Origin: Sediminibacillus massiliensis
GTDB taxonomy: Bacteria; Bacillota; Bacilli; Bacillales; Amphibacillaceae
Direction: 5' to 3'
DNA length: 64,000 nt
Assembly: GCF_900156915.1 (NCBI RefSeq)
Contig: NZ_LT732535.1
Location: 1,626,554-1,690,553 of the forward strand
The notes beneath the pieces were generated by a model. It was not told where the DNA came from. It made no database searches and saw only the letters and a list, made by a program, of their open reading frames with translations. Below, piece after piece: positions 33,604 to 42,218 of this stretch; the stretch's first letter is position 1, and each line of letters opens with the position of its first letter. The position numbers and the translations under genes were made by a program.

Positions 33604-35226
33604 CTACTGTGAGTGAATCGTATAGTGAATCGTTAAAAACGGCAGTCCGAAAATCCACATTTTATGTACAGCAGAAAGCCCGGTGTCCCCTTTTTCATTT
33701 ACAACAAATTGTTCATCAATCGGCAGCTTGAATAACGCCTTTTTCCTTGTTAAGTAGATACCAGAATCTGCATTGGGGGCGATTCTTTTGCTTGTTAACT
33801 TTAACGAACTGCCCATTTGATGTAGTTCAAGGATGCCGATCATTGCAGACCATGGCAGCGGCAGTCCGATATTCATATAAGTGCGGCCATTAGTTTGATG
33901 TATGGCATATAGGGCTACAAATACTACATCATCCCGAACTTTTCGTACCCAGGCTCTCGTCCCTTCTCTACCATCCCGATCAGAACGAATCGACAGGATG
34001 TCCCCTGTCATTTCTACTCGATTTCTGGAAAGTGGCAAGTTGATTTGGTTCGTTTTCCTGCTGATTAAACGATAAACTGCCGAAAAAGGCTTAAACCAGG
34101 TGTGCCAGCGAACTTCAGCAAACAACCGGAACTGATCGGTTTCTTCGTAAAACGCACGGATCATCGGACTTAACTTGGCAGTATCTATGCCAGGTTCGAA
34201 TACCCTCATATCATTAACCAGACCTTTGTGGAGTCCTTGCTCGTCTTTAATTTCCGGTAGAATTTTCTCTCCGATTACCAGCCCCCCTGTTATGTTTGTT
34301 ACTGGAAAGCATTTCGGCTTATACCTTGATTGCGGAAGAAAAAGAGACCATCCGATCACACCGGCTAATGCAAATAGGACAGCATTTACGATACCATGGA
34401 ATTTCAGCATGAAAGTAATGGTTATCGAGTATAATCCTGAAAGATTGCCGAATGCATACGCTAATGAAAACAGAATGGTGAAGCCGAGAGAGAGAAAAGA
34501 CAGTCTGGTCAAAATTAAGTGCATTTTATGGGGTGCCTGCATTTGAAAAGCAACTGTTATTGTCCAGACGATGGCAATGATATACAGGATGACAGATAAC
34601 AATTCAATCCATACGGAATAAGTGATTCCCAAGGCTACGATAATCGGAGTTACGGCAACCAGCATACAAAACACAGGATAAAGTCGAGGCTTGACCAATC
34701 TTCCCATGAATCCGGTAAACACAGGGAGCAGGAATGCGGCATAATGAAAATGAATAGCGGTAAGCCATGTCATGATCGACGAAAAACCTGTCTCTATATT
34801 TGTTTCGAAAGCTAGAAACCATCCTCCGCCAATCATGATATAAACTAGTCCGATATCGATCATGGCTTCTTCCACATGGACGAAACCCCTTTGTGTAAAC
34901 CGATAGATGCCTAAACCGGCGATCAACAGAGTAAACAAAAAATAAGTTGCTGCCAGCACGCTGTCGAGTATCGTAGTTTCGGTTATTTGCAAAAAGAAAA
35001 CAGCCAACATGGCCGGCACTGAAAGGAACGACAAATATCTTGACGCCTTACTATTTTCTTTCATAATCAAATCCAGAACGAAAGGTACATAAATCAACTG
35101 GGCTGCAGTGAGCAAAAGGAAGTGCCAGGCATGCTCCCCAAATAATAAGATCCATGTAAATAAACCAATATTCATCATTCCAATCTTACGAAATGTCATC
35201 GCTGCTAAACTCCCCTTCATACGCAA
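33604..35226 (-). CDS. yndJ: YndJ-like multi-span membrane protein
   Basis: About 540 aa: roughly ten membrane spans in the first 300 residues, then a soluble 200-residue domain of beta character (DDVVFVALYAIHQTNGRTYMN). Matches B. subtilis YndJ in length and in its place as last gene of a yndG-yndH-yndJ operon. It overlaps yndH by about 40 bases; a start at 35199 (GGGGAG ten bases upstream) shortens the overlap to 14. Function unknown. Confidence 0.85.
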   Translation of the reverse strand: MRMKGSLAAMTFRKIGMMNIGLFTWILLFGEHAWHFLLLTAAQLIYVPFVLDLIMKENSKASRYLSFLSVPAMLAVFFLQITETTILDSVLAATYFLFTLLIAGLGIYRFTQRGFVHVEEAMIDIGLVYIMIGGGWFLAFETNIETGFSSIMTWLTAIHFHYAAFLLPVFTGFMGRLVKPRLYPVFCMLVAVTPIIVALGITYSVWIELLSVILYIIAIVWTITVAFQMQAPHKMHLILTRLSFLSLGFTILFSLAYAFGNLSGLYSITITFMLKFHGIVNAVLFALAGVIGWSLFLPQSRYKPKCFPVTNITGGLVIGEKILPEIKDEQGLHKGLVNDMRVFEPGIDTAKLSPMIRAFYEETDQFRLFAEVRWHTWFKPFSAVYRLISRKTNQINLPLSRNRVEMTGDILSIRSDRDGREGTRAWVRKVRDDVVFVALYAIHQTNGRTYMNIGLPLPWSAMIGILELHQMGSSLKLTSKRIAPNADSGIYLTRKKALFKLPIDEQFVVNEKGDTGLSAVHKMWIFGLPFLTIHYTIHSQ

Positions 35227-35800
35227 AAACCGTGCCGATGACCGGGTTTGTCACCTCTACATGAATATGATAAGCATTTTTTCTGTCCAGAAAGCTTTCC
35301 TCTATTCTGGCTTTTCCTTGCAGAATCGCAGGCAAAGGAATTTCCAGCCGCCCCAGCACAAGCCTTTGCTTATTGGATTGAATGATTAATGTTCCATCCC
35401 TCGCTGCAGAAAAAATCAAATCGGAATACAATCGATACGGCTCACCCAAATAATCCCTGATGATGTTCCTTTTTCTGTCATAACTCATTAAAGCATTAAA
35501 ATACCGTTTTTCTTTTTTGAAATAAAATATCCGTTCCCAATGAACTTGTGTCTCGCCATTTTGACCAGTTCCCGGCTTGTTTACAATCGTAAACGGTACA
35601 TCCTTTCCATTCTCAGGGAATAGCAGCTTCCAGTGCGTTCCCAGCCAGAAAACCGGATACATCCACTTCGGTCCGCTTTTAATGTTCGTCATGATTCCTT
35701 TTCCCGTAAAAGGCCTTCCTTCAATAAACTCATAACGTTTCTGCACCATTGGATGAAGCCTGTTAAATTCCTCTCCCATCATTTGTTTATATATCGACAT
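35186..35800 (-). CDS. yndH: YndH-like DUF4166 protein
   Basis: A 204-aa soluble protein with YKQMMGEEFNRLHPMVQKRY at the N-terminus and conserved FYFKKEKRYFNALMSYD and SAARDGTLIIQS segments, as in DUF4166. The C-terminus reads VEVTNPVIGTVFAYEGEF. Lies between yndG and yndJ homologues, 9 bases from yndG. DUF4166 domains are often fused to or neighbours of saccharopine-dehydrogenase-like or DoxX proteins; the reaction is unknown. Cytosolic. Confidence 0.85.
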   Translation of the reverse strand: MSIYKQMMGEEFNRLHPMVQKRYEFIEGRPFTGKGIMTNIKSGPKWMYPVFWLGTHWKLLFPENGKDVPFTIVNKPGTGQNGETQVHWERIFYFKKEKRYFNALMSYDRKRNIIRDYLGEPYRLYSDLIFSAARDGTLIIQSNKQRLVLGRLEIPLPAILQGKARIEESFLDRKNAYHIHVEVTNPVIGTVFAYEGEFSSDDIS

Positions 35801-35809
35801 AGATCCTCC

Positions 35810-36712
35810 TCACCTTTTACGTCTGCAATTTTTAGCAGTAGGAATATCTTTACCAAGCATATATCCGATAATGGACAGAATGATTAACGATGAATTGAAA
35901 GTTAACGGATTGAATGGCTGGCCAAGGCTCGCCGGGTTTGCAGCAATAGCCCCAATAGTCAGAATTGGAAACAGAATAAGCTGTAGAGCGAATAATCTCT
36001 TTTTGTTGGAATACACCAACCACGTAAATGCGAAAGCAATTTCCCCCATTCCCGCTATTGCTGTTAACATTTCGGCCTGTGAAGTTGAAATTGGAATTAA
36101 ATTTTCCAACATCCCAATTTCATCTGCATGCTGAACAAGAATTTTCGGTATCAAGCCGTGGTAAATCCATATAAAGAAGAAAAAGAGCATAAGCAATGCC
36201 TGACTGAAGAAACGCGTGAATTGGGAAGCAGGAGATTCGCCTTGTTCCAGCCACCTTTTCAGCACATCAAAGCTCAGGGCAGTCGCCCAGCCCATAATCG
36301 GTCGAAACAGAAACCTGTCAAATATTTTCCCGATGATGCCGAAATTTGTTTCGTATGTATATTGGGTCAGAAAAGTAATATCATCCCGGCCAGGTTCATA
36401 TTTCCAATACCCTCTTCCCTCTCGGATGATGGAAACAGACTGATCTGTTCCAAACTGTAAAGAAGAAGTCCTGGAACCATCGTCGGCATTAAAACTGCCA
36501 ATACTTCTCCCCCAACCTTCCACTTTCAGGCCAAATCCAATTTTAGTCTGGTAGGAAAATAACTGAGGCTTGTTATCTTCTTTCGGTAAGTACTTTATTG
36601 AAGAAAACCGCAGGTCCCACATTTCATGCATAGCCGGCGTTTGTGTCGCTTCCCACAGTTTATCCATCTCTGTTTTGATAGGAATTTCTACATAAATCGG
36701 TTTGTTTTTCAT
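35810..36712 (-). CDS. yndG: YndG-like SRPBCC + DoxX-like membrane protein
   Basis: A 300-aa protein. Residues 1-150 form an SRPBCC (START-like) ligand-binding domain (KPIYVEIPIKTEMDKLWEAT ... TYETNFGIIGKIFDRFLFRP). The last 120 residues carry four hydrophobic segments of DoxX-like type (AIAGMGEIAFAFTWLVYSNK). The fusion places a lipid- or hydrophobe-binding domain next to a membrane domain. Second gene of the operon, overlapping the GNAT gene by 4 bases. Confidence 0.83.
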   Translation of the reverse strand: MKNKPIYVEIPIKTEMDKLWEATQTPAMHEMWDLRFSSIKYLPKEDNKPQLFSYQTKIGFGLKVEGWGRSIGSFNADDGSRTSSLQFGTDQSVSIIREGRGYWKYEPGRDDITFLTQYTYETNFGIIGKIFDRFLFRPIMGWATALSFDVLKRWLEQGESPASQFTRFFSQALLMLFFFFIWIYHGLIPKILVQHADEIGMLENLIPISTSQAEMLTAIAGMGEIAFAFTWLVYSNKKRLFALQLILFPILTIGAIAANPASLGQPFNPLTFNSSLIILSIIGYMLGKDIPTAKNCRRKR

Positions 36713-37452
36713 AACTGCCCCTTTCCAGTAAAAACATGCCTTTTAAACACCCGGTTCCTTTCATGCAAGCTGCAGCCATTCCTTGTAAAGGTATTAATCA
36801 TCGGTCCATTTTTCACACTGGTGGAGCCTATATAATAAGCAGCCTTAAAATCATTTTTCAACACTGTCAATGCCTGATTATGAAGAACTCTGCTTTTGCC
36901 TTTTTTTCTTTCTTCCCGGACAAGTCCCAAATAAAATAACCTTCCCTCTTGCCTGGTTCCCGGTTCAATGTGCGGCATGACAACCCCGATAGCTTTATCC
37001 TGTTCATATGCTACAACACACGAGTCCCGATAACTATTTCCTAACTCGGTACGGACACTGCTCATATAGTCCTCCATGTCAAACGATGAAGGACCATTCA
37101 AGGAGTCCTTCATCGACTCCCTCCATATTTGAGTGAAAGTTTCTTCTGGTAAGTTATTTAAAGAAACCAGTTGAAAAGAAGGGTCGCTTTGCTGGTTGGT
37201 TAAATCTTTTTTATATGTAACCGTCTCATCATGAAGATGAAATCCGTTTTCAAAAAGATAAGCATTAACGGACGCAGGAAATTTGCTATTTAACAAGATT
37301 GATAGATTAGGAGTTTTTTTCCACTCATTGCTACTAGTCAAGTGATCAATTAGCAACATGATTTCGTCAGTTTCCAGGTATTTAGTATCTTCAATGATCA
37401 CATAATGCTCTCCACGAATACATTTTACTTTCTTCCAAAATTGATCATCCAT
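36709..37452 (-). CDS. GNAT acetyltransferase heading the ynd operon
   Basis: 247 aa from ATG 37452 (GAGGGG upstream); the frame extends to 37503 without a site. The second half is a GNAT domain: SCVVAYEQDKAIGVVMPHI, LFYLGLVREERKKGKSRVLHN (acetyl-CoA loop), STSVKNGPMINTFTRNGC. The first half is a degenerate GNAT-like domain. Substrate unknown. ATGA overlap with yndG implies coupling. B. subtilis yndGHJ lacks this gene as far as I recall. Confidence 0.82.
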   Translation of the reverse strand: MDDQFWKKVKCIRGEHYVIIEDTKYLETDEIMLLIDHLTSSNEWKKTPNLSILLNSKFPASVNAYLFENGFHLHDETVTYKKDLTNQQSDPSFQLVSLNNLPEETFTQIWRESMKDSLNGPSSFDMEDYMSSVRTELGNSYRDSCVVAYEQDKAIGVVMPHIEPGTRQEGRLFYLGLVREERKKGKSRVLHNQALTVLKNDFKAAYYIGSTSVKNGPMINTFTRNGCSLHERNRVFKRHVFTGKGQL

Positions 37453-37621
37453 GGGCACCATCCCCTCACAAGCTATTATCCCACCATTTATTATCGAAAA
37501 CAAACAAGGGCAGGATTAATGCTTCCAACCAATAATTCATGGAGACATCCTTCTTCATCATGCGCGCTTCAAAACGCCTAATTGTGTGCAAGTGCCTCCA
37601 CCACCGCTACTTCCATCTTCC

Positions 37622-38284
37622 CTAATTCAATTGTTTAATAAAAGCAGGTAATTCTGCCAATCCATCTATGGTATTTTCTACTTGTACATTGTCCCAATGA
37701 TCATCTCTTTTCCATATCCCCTTCATACCGGTATTACTGGCTGCTTCTATGTCATTTTCAGGATGATCTCCGACAAAGATTGCTTCTTCAGGCCGGATTT
37801 GCAGCTGCCGTACCGCTCTTAAGAAAATTTCCGGTTCTGGTTTTTTGACCCCTTCAAACTCCGAAATCAGGATGACGTCAAAAAAACACTCGATTTCCAA
37901 GGCTTTGATATTATCCAATTGGAATTTCCCTTTGCCATTCGTAATGATGCCGAGTTTCATTCCTTCGTTTTTTAAGGCTTCTAAGACTTTGTGAAGCTTT
38001 GGAAAAGGAACAGCATAATCCGGAAACTTCTCTAAATAGTCCTGAAGCAGTTCCTGCCAAGTCAGGTTTTCTACTTCAAATTCGGCAATTAACTGTCGAT
38101 AAACGACATCCTTCCAGACATAGCCCCGGTTATCCAGTTTAATAAACCTGGATATGAACTCCTGTTTTGGGATATGTTCAAGCTCTTTGCTAAAACGCAC
38201 GTATTGTTCTTCGATAAACCTCATTAAAGATTCATCCCGATTTAAAAGCGTCCCGTCCAAGTCAAAAAAGACTGCTTTGAGCAA
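37622..38284 (-). CDS. HAD-superfamily hydrolase (YjjG/phosphatase-like)
   Basis: A 220-aa protein. Motif I FFDLDGTLLNRD (nucleophile and acid Asp), motif II GIITNGK, motif III KKPEPEIF, and motif IV VGDHPENDIEAA, with a helical C1 cap. Likely a small-molecule (nucleotide or sugar phosphate) phosphatase; exact substrate unknown. TTG start preceded by GGAGGTAGGG. Divergent from the MerR gene. Confidence 0.9.
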   Translation of the reverse strand: MLKAVFFDLDGTLLNRDESLMRFIEEQYVRFSKELEHIPKQEFISRFIKLDNRGYVWKDVVYRQLIAEFEVENLTWQELLQDYLEKFPDYAVPFPKLHKVLEALKNEGMKLGIITNGKGKFQLDNIKALEIECFFDVILISEFEGVKKPEPEIFLRAVRQLQIRPEEAIFVGDHPENDIEAASNTGMKGIWKRDDHWDNVQVENTIDGLAELPAFIKQLN

Positions 38285-38361
38285 CCAACCCTACCTCCCA
38301 TCAATGGGTTTCTTTTATATTTACAATACTAAATTAACCAGAAAAGGAAAACACTATCTTA

Positions 38362-38400
38362 TTGACAGTAATTAACCTTTACGTTAACGTTAGATATGTT
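38362..38400 (+). promoter_or_regulatory. Promoter with ACGTTAACGT palindrome upstream of the MerR-MFS pair
   Basis: TTGACA at 38362-38367, then a perfect 10-bp palindrome ACGTTAACGT (38381-38390) and TAGATA. MerR proteins bind a dyad within an elongated spacer; the layout fits but box assignment is uncertain. Confidence 0.5.
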
Positions 38401-38421
38401 GTAAAGGAAGGTGGATACTTA

Positions 38422-38853
38422 ATGACTGAAAGCTTTCTAAAAATTGAAGATGTTGCTAAGGAAACCGGGCTGACAAAACGGGCTATTCGGTATTATGAAG
38501 AAATCGGCCTTATATCAGCTCCACAGCGAAGTGAACGCGGAACAAGATTGTACACACAGGAAGAGATCGAAAAACTAAATAAGGTTGTTTTGGCAAAGGA
38601 AGTACTCGGTTTTTCTCTTCAAGAATTACAGCAATTCATCCAGCTCGATGAAGAAATAGAGAAACGAAGAAGAGATTATAGACAGGCGCCTGGTCCAAAA
38701 AAGCGGGAGGAACTCCACCAGCTTTCAGAAGGCCTTGAAAAGCAAATCAACTTTATCCAATATAAGATGGAAAAAATGCAGAACTTCAAGCATGAACTCG
38801 AAGAACTCAATCAACGCATTACGGATTTTTTCAGACAGGAAAGGCAGGATTAA
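38422..38853 (+). CDS. MerR-family transcriptional regulator
   Basis: 143 aa from ATG 38422 (GGAAGGTGG upstream). The MerR winged HTH is LKIEDVAKETGLTKRAIRYY followed by EEIGLISAPQR and RLYTQEEIEKLNKVVLAKEVLGF. A long coiled dimerisation helix and a highly charged, Cys-poor C-terminus suggest an organic-molecule rather than a metal sensor. Stop is 4 bases before the MFS start, so it very probably controls that drug-type exporter, in the manner of Bmr/Blt regulators. Confidence 0.9.
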   Translation: MTESFLKIEDVAKETGLTKRAIRYYEEIGLISAPQRSERGTRLYTQEEIEKLNKVVLAKEVLGFSLQELQQFIQLDEEIEKRRRDYRQAPGPKKREELHQLSEGLEKQINFIQYKMEKMQNFKHELEELNQRITDFFRQERQD

Positions 38854-38857
38854 CGAA

Positions 38858-40015
38858 ATGAAGACAGACAATTACAACAGAGCGAGATGGATCACAATCT
38901 TAGCAACTTTTCTTGCTTTTATGGGCATCGGCATTGTGGATCCAATTCTACCAGTTATCGCAGAACATATAGGGGCTACACATTGGCAGGTGGAGATGCT
39001 GTTTACTGCTTATATCCTTACAATGTCGATCATGATGATTCCGGCGGGTATTTTCGCCAGCCGTTTTGGCGATAAACGAATGATGACATTTGGCTTGGTG
39101 GCTGTGACGATTTTCGCATTCCTATGCGCTGTATCCAACAGCATACCGCAGTTATCTTTGTTCAGGGCTGGATGGGGCTTCGGGAATTCCATGTTTTTTG
39201 CAACGGCGATGACATTGTTGATCGCTTTATCCAATGATTCTAAACAGGCAATAGGCTACTATGAAGCTGCCATTGGGTTGGGAATGGCAGGGGGGCCGTT
39301 AGTGGGCGGATTATTGGGTGGTATCTCTTGGCGTTATCCGTTTTTTGCAACCAGTGTTTTAATACTGGCCGCTTTCTTACTTGTATTCTTTTTTGTTTTT
39401 GAACCTTCCAACAAGCAGAAACGGAAACCGGTTGGTCTTAATGAATTAAAGGGGGTGTTTTCATACCGGCCATTTGTCAGCGGTGCATTGGCTTCCATGT
39501 TTTATTACTACGGCTTTTTTGTCATCCTGGCCTATACACCGCTTATTATCGGTTTGTCCGCTATCCAGATAGGTTTCGTTTTCTTTGGATGGGGATTATT
39601 GTTGGCTTATGGATCGGCGGTTTTGAGTCACAAGTTGGAAGAAAAATACTCAACAAGACAAATCCTTCCATTTAGTTTAGCTGGATTTACCTTGTTGCTT
39701 GCCAGCTTGTTTTTCATTCAATCGACAACTGCCCTTATCGTGATTATTATATGTTCCGGCCTTCTTTCCGGATTAAACAACGCTTTGTTCACAAGCTATG
39801 TACTCGAACAATCTCCATATGAAAGAAGCATTACATCAGGAGGCTATAATTTCGTACGGTGGCTCGGTGCTGCTTTAGCTCCCGTATTATCAGGAATCAT
39901 CGGGCAGTCGGTTTCTGCCCATGCGCCGTTTATGATTGCTGCAGCTCTTTCCATCATCGCCTTTGTGCTTGTTTCCGGCAAACCTAAACCGGACGCCGTA
40001 ACAGAAGGAATTTAA
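38858..40015 (+). CDS. MFS multidrug-type exporter
   Basis: 385 aa from ATG 38858 (AGGAAAGGCAGG upstream), about 12 spans. Motif D1 (GIVDPILPVIAEHIGATHWQ), motif A (SRFGDKRMM) and motif C (GLGMAGGPLVGGLLGG) place it with 12-14-TM H+ antiporters that export drugs. Preceded by a MerR regulator in a two-gene operon, a layout like bmrR/bmr or mta. The substrate is probably the MerR inducer. Terminated by a strong hairpin. Confidence 0.9.
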   Translation: MKTDNYNRARWITILATFLAFMGIGIVDPILPVIAEHIGATHWQVEMLFTAYILTMSIMMIPAGIFASRFGDKRMMTFGLVAVTIFAFLCAVSNSIPQLSLFRAGWGFGNSMFFATAMTLLIALSNDSKQAIGYYEAAIGLGMAGGPLVGGLLGGISWRYPFFATSVLILAAFLLVFFFVFEPSNKQKRKPVGLNELKGVFSYRPFVSGALASMFYYYGFFVILAYTPLIIGLSAIQIGFVFFGWGLLLAYGSAVLSHKLEEKYSTRQILPFSLAGFTLLLASLFFIQSTTALIVIIICSGLLSGLNNALFTSYVLEQSPYERSITSGGYNFVRWLGAALAPVLSGIIGQSVSAHAPFMIAAALSIIAFVLVSGKPKPDAVTEGI

Positions 40016-40018
40016 TAA

Positions 40019-40050
40019 AATTGGCAGGAGGACTGGCCTCCTGCCAATTT
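40019..40050. terminator. Terminator between convergent MFS and DUF2515 genes
   Basis: TTGGCAGGAGG...CCTCCTGCCAA perfect stem followed by TTTTATTTTA on the plus strand. Confidence 0.9.
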
Positions 40051-41250
40051 TATTTTAGATTCTCTTTCAGTAGGACGGCAGCTTCTATCTTATTTAAGGA
40101 GTTGGCATATTCAGTGGTTATATCAAATGAAGATGGTATTTTATAAGAAGTGAAATAATCCAGAGCTGAGAGATCTTTACACCAATCCACCCGTTTAGGC
40201 GCAAAAAAGACCTGGTCTTTCCATGCTTTTTCGAGTTCAGGACTGTAAATGGGCTCAGCTCCTTTTTTCAAGTGGGTTCCTATGATTCTTTCTTTTTGAT
40301 ATGTGCCTTTTCCAACAGTTTTCGAAAAAATACACGGCCAATAATCTGCTCTGGAACCTGAATGTATTATCTGTTTGGCAAAATTCGTCGTTCCATTGAA
40401 TACTTCCTTCAACCCAAACAGAATGGCATAAAGCTTCTTCCCTGTTTCGATTCTTTCCTCAAGGCTTCCGAATTTATCCACTGTTACTCCCGCAAGTCGG
40501 ATTCCCGGCTTTGGGAGAGCCCTCTCCAGGTAACAATACCTGTGTTAAATTCATGGCTTCCTGACCTTTGAACTGCCATGTTTTCACCACATTGTCCTGA
40601 AAAAAGTAATTTTGGACCACTCGATTTTCAATATAGTTTTGTTCATTAATGATCAATGCCAATGTGAGCAGTTGTGGCATCCCACCTTCCAGATAGTTAT
40701 CCCAGAATAGTTTCATGAATTTCGAAACATGAAAGACAGGCAGGAGATAAAAAAGATTTTCTCCACGCTTCTTACTCTCCTCATACAACAATAGCTGCGG
40801 GTAAGCATCTTGAAAAATGAGTGCATTTGCCCGTTCAAAAAAGGCAAAAAAATGTTCTCGTTTCCTAGCTGTAAGCAAGTGCGGCAAAAACTCCCCTTTC
40901 AAGTCTGTCATCGACCATCCGCCGTTTCGTGAGACCATATGGGCAAGAAAAGCCCAATGAATTTCCGGGTGTTTGAAATAAAATTGGCGATATGCCTCCG
41001 TACGGGTAAGATTGTTGCGGTTACAATGTGATGTTTGATTGTTGATTCGCTCTACCAACAACCTATCCTTCTCCACCTCTCCTTTTCCAGGTGCAATTTC
41101 TTTTTTTATACTTTCCGATAATGACTCTCTGAGGAATGCGACAGAATCTACCGGAACATTCACAGAACTCCATTTCTTTTTGACTGTCAATTGAATCCAG
41201 TGACTCGCAAGTCCATTTTCCAGGTAGTGTAAAACTCTTCTAATCCCCAG
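40050..41250 (-). pseudogene. DUF2515 (YppC-like) gene interrupted by a frameshift
   Basis: Two frames together make one DUF2515 protein of about 400 aa. The first (to 40474) has YNRNNLTRTEAY-like CNRNNLTRTEAYRQFYFKHP, FLAHMVSRNGGWSMTDLKGE, FQDAYPQLLLYEESKKR and LIINEQNYIENR. The second frame (read from about 40530) continues ALPKPGIRLAGVTVDKFGSL, EERIETGKKLYAILFG and SGSRADYWPCIF. The break is near 40505-40535 in GGAGAGGGCTCTCCC. One lost or gained base explains it. The start is placed at CTG 41250, five bases after GGGGGGGAG; the open frame upstream of that is a terminator. Real decay and sequencing error are both possible. Confidence 0.78.
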
Positions 41251-41320
41251 GCTTTCTCCCCCCCTTGTCCAATTCGCGCTCTTTAATTTGAAGTTATGCC
41301 GAGAGCATGGGGGGAATGAC

Positions 41321-41356
41321 AAAAACAGTGGCACCAAGCTGGTTGCCACTGTTTCC
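41321..41356 (-). terminator. Intrinsic terminator of the 84-aa membrane protein gene
   Basis: GAAACAGTGGCAACCAGCTT...GCCACTGTTTTT on the minus strand, directly after the stop at 41359. Confidence 0.85.
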
Positions 41357-41358
41357 AT

Positions 41359-41613
41359 TCAACGATATAAATGTCTTTTTTTGTTTACAGACAGATAGGT
41401 CAGCACCGCGAAAACTGCATGGATGAATAAACCAACGAGTCCTAGAGTAGTTGAATATCGAAACAAGCTGACTAACGAATATAATATTACGGCTATCAAC
41501 ATTATTAGATAGAAAAATCCTTTTTTTCTGCTTTGGGCCAGTAAAGACGATGCAATAGCCCAACCAATCCCAGCACTAATCAAACAAACAACAATAACCA
41601 TTATGTCCAACAT
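41359..41613 (-). CDS. Small membrane protein, function unknown
   Basis: 84 aa with three hydrophobic segments (MVIVVCLISAGIGWAIASSL, FFYLIMLIAVILYSLVSLF, LGLVGLFIHAVFAVLTYL), short basic loops and the tail NKKRHLYR. Start at ATG 41613; ATG 41601 is possible. Not recognised. Its own terminator implies an independent transcript. Confidence 0.6.
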   Translation of the reverse strand: MLDIMVIVVCLISAGIGWAIASSLLAQSRKKGFFYLIMLIAVILYSLVSLFRYSTTLGLVGLFIHAVFAVLTYLSVNKKRHLYR

Positions 41614-41991
41614 TCTCGACCACCGCCTGACCCTATCTTTCTTCTAAGTGTACCAAAGCAGCCCACCAATTTCCAAATGTTGTAACATATCTTCAGCAGC
41701 CGGTCGGCTTTTAATAATCGAAAAACCAATGCTTCGTTCAAAGTATTCCTTTTCATGTAGTTTCCTCGCTTTTAAAGTAGTCTTTTATTTTTCTTATAAG
41801 AACTTCTCAAGGAAATATAACTTCCAAAAAACATAAAGAAACTGACACTTATCAATAAGCATGATATATCCAGCCAGTCACCATTGTTCACCGGCATTTC
41901 AAGCGCTGAAAGCAAAAATTACCAGCAAGGGTTTGGTTGTAAAATATCCGCCGTTTGCATATAATAAGAACAAATGTTCCCAGGAGGGCCG
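41614..41991. other. 378-base gap with a possible short coding remnant
   Basis: No complete gene. On the minus strand 41650-41760 there is an open segment with protein-like composition (HEKEYFERSIGFSIIKSRPA then AEDMLQHLEIGGLLWYT and a stop) but no valid start in frame. An out-of-frame ATG after GCGAGG overlaps it. Either a frameshifted tiny gene or chance. Confidence 0.3.
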
Positions 41992-42216
41992 ATGATGGAA
42001 AACTTACTGCATCGCTCAAAAGATACAAAACAGATCATTGAAATAATTTACATAGCTGATGATGACCAACTGTCACAACGTTCGATCCGGGTCATAGCTG
42101 TCAAAGAAAAAAGTATTCTCGCTTATTGTTATAGCCGAAAAAAAATAAGGACCTTTAAACAGGACAACATTTTGGCCGTTTTTCCTGCTAAGAAATCAAG
42201 AAAACAGGGGGCATAA
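41992..42216 (+). CDS. Small WYL-like protein paired with YolD
   Basis: 74 aa from ATG 41992 (CCAGGAGGG upstream). The sequence IIEIIYIADDDQLSQRSIRV then SILAYCYSRKKIRTFKQDNIL resembles the compact WYL/SH3-like ligand domain, with the conserved CxxRxxxRTF pattern (here CYSRKKIRTF). Often encoded next to YolD-like proteins. Two bases from the following YolD gene, so co-translated. Confidence 0.7.
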   Translation: MMENLLHRSKDTKQIIEIIYIADDDQLSQRSIRVIAVKEKSILAYCYSRKKIRTFKQDNILAVFPAKKSRKQGA

Positions 42217-42218
42217 AC

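Noticed and set aside
41250..41358. Extension of the DUF2515 frame to ATG 41358
   Set aside because: The first codons are the terminator hairpin of the neighbouring gene; the strong ribosome site is at 41250.
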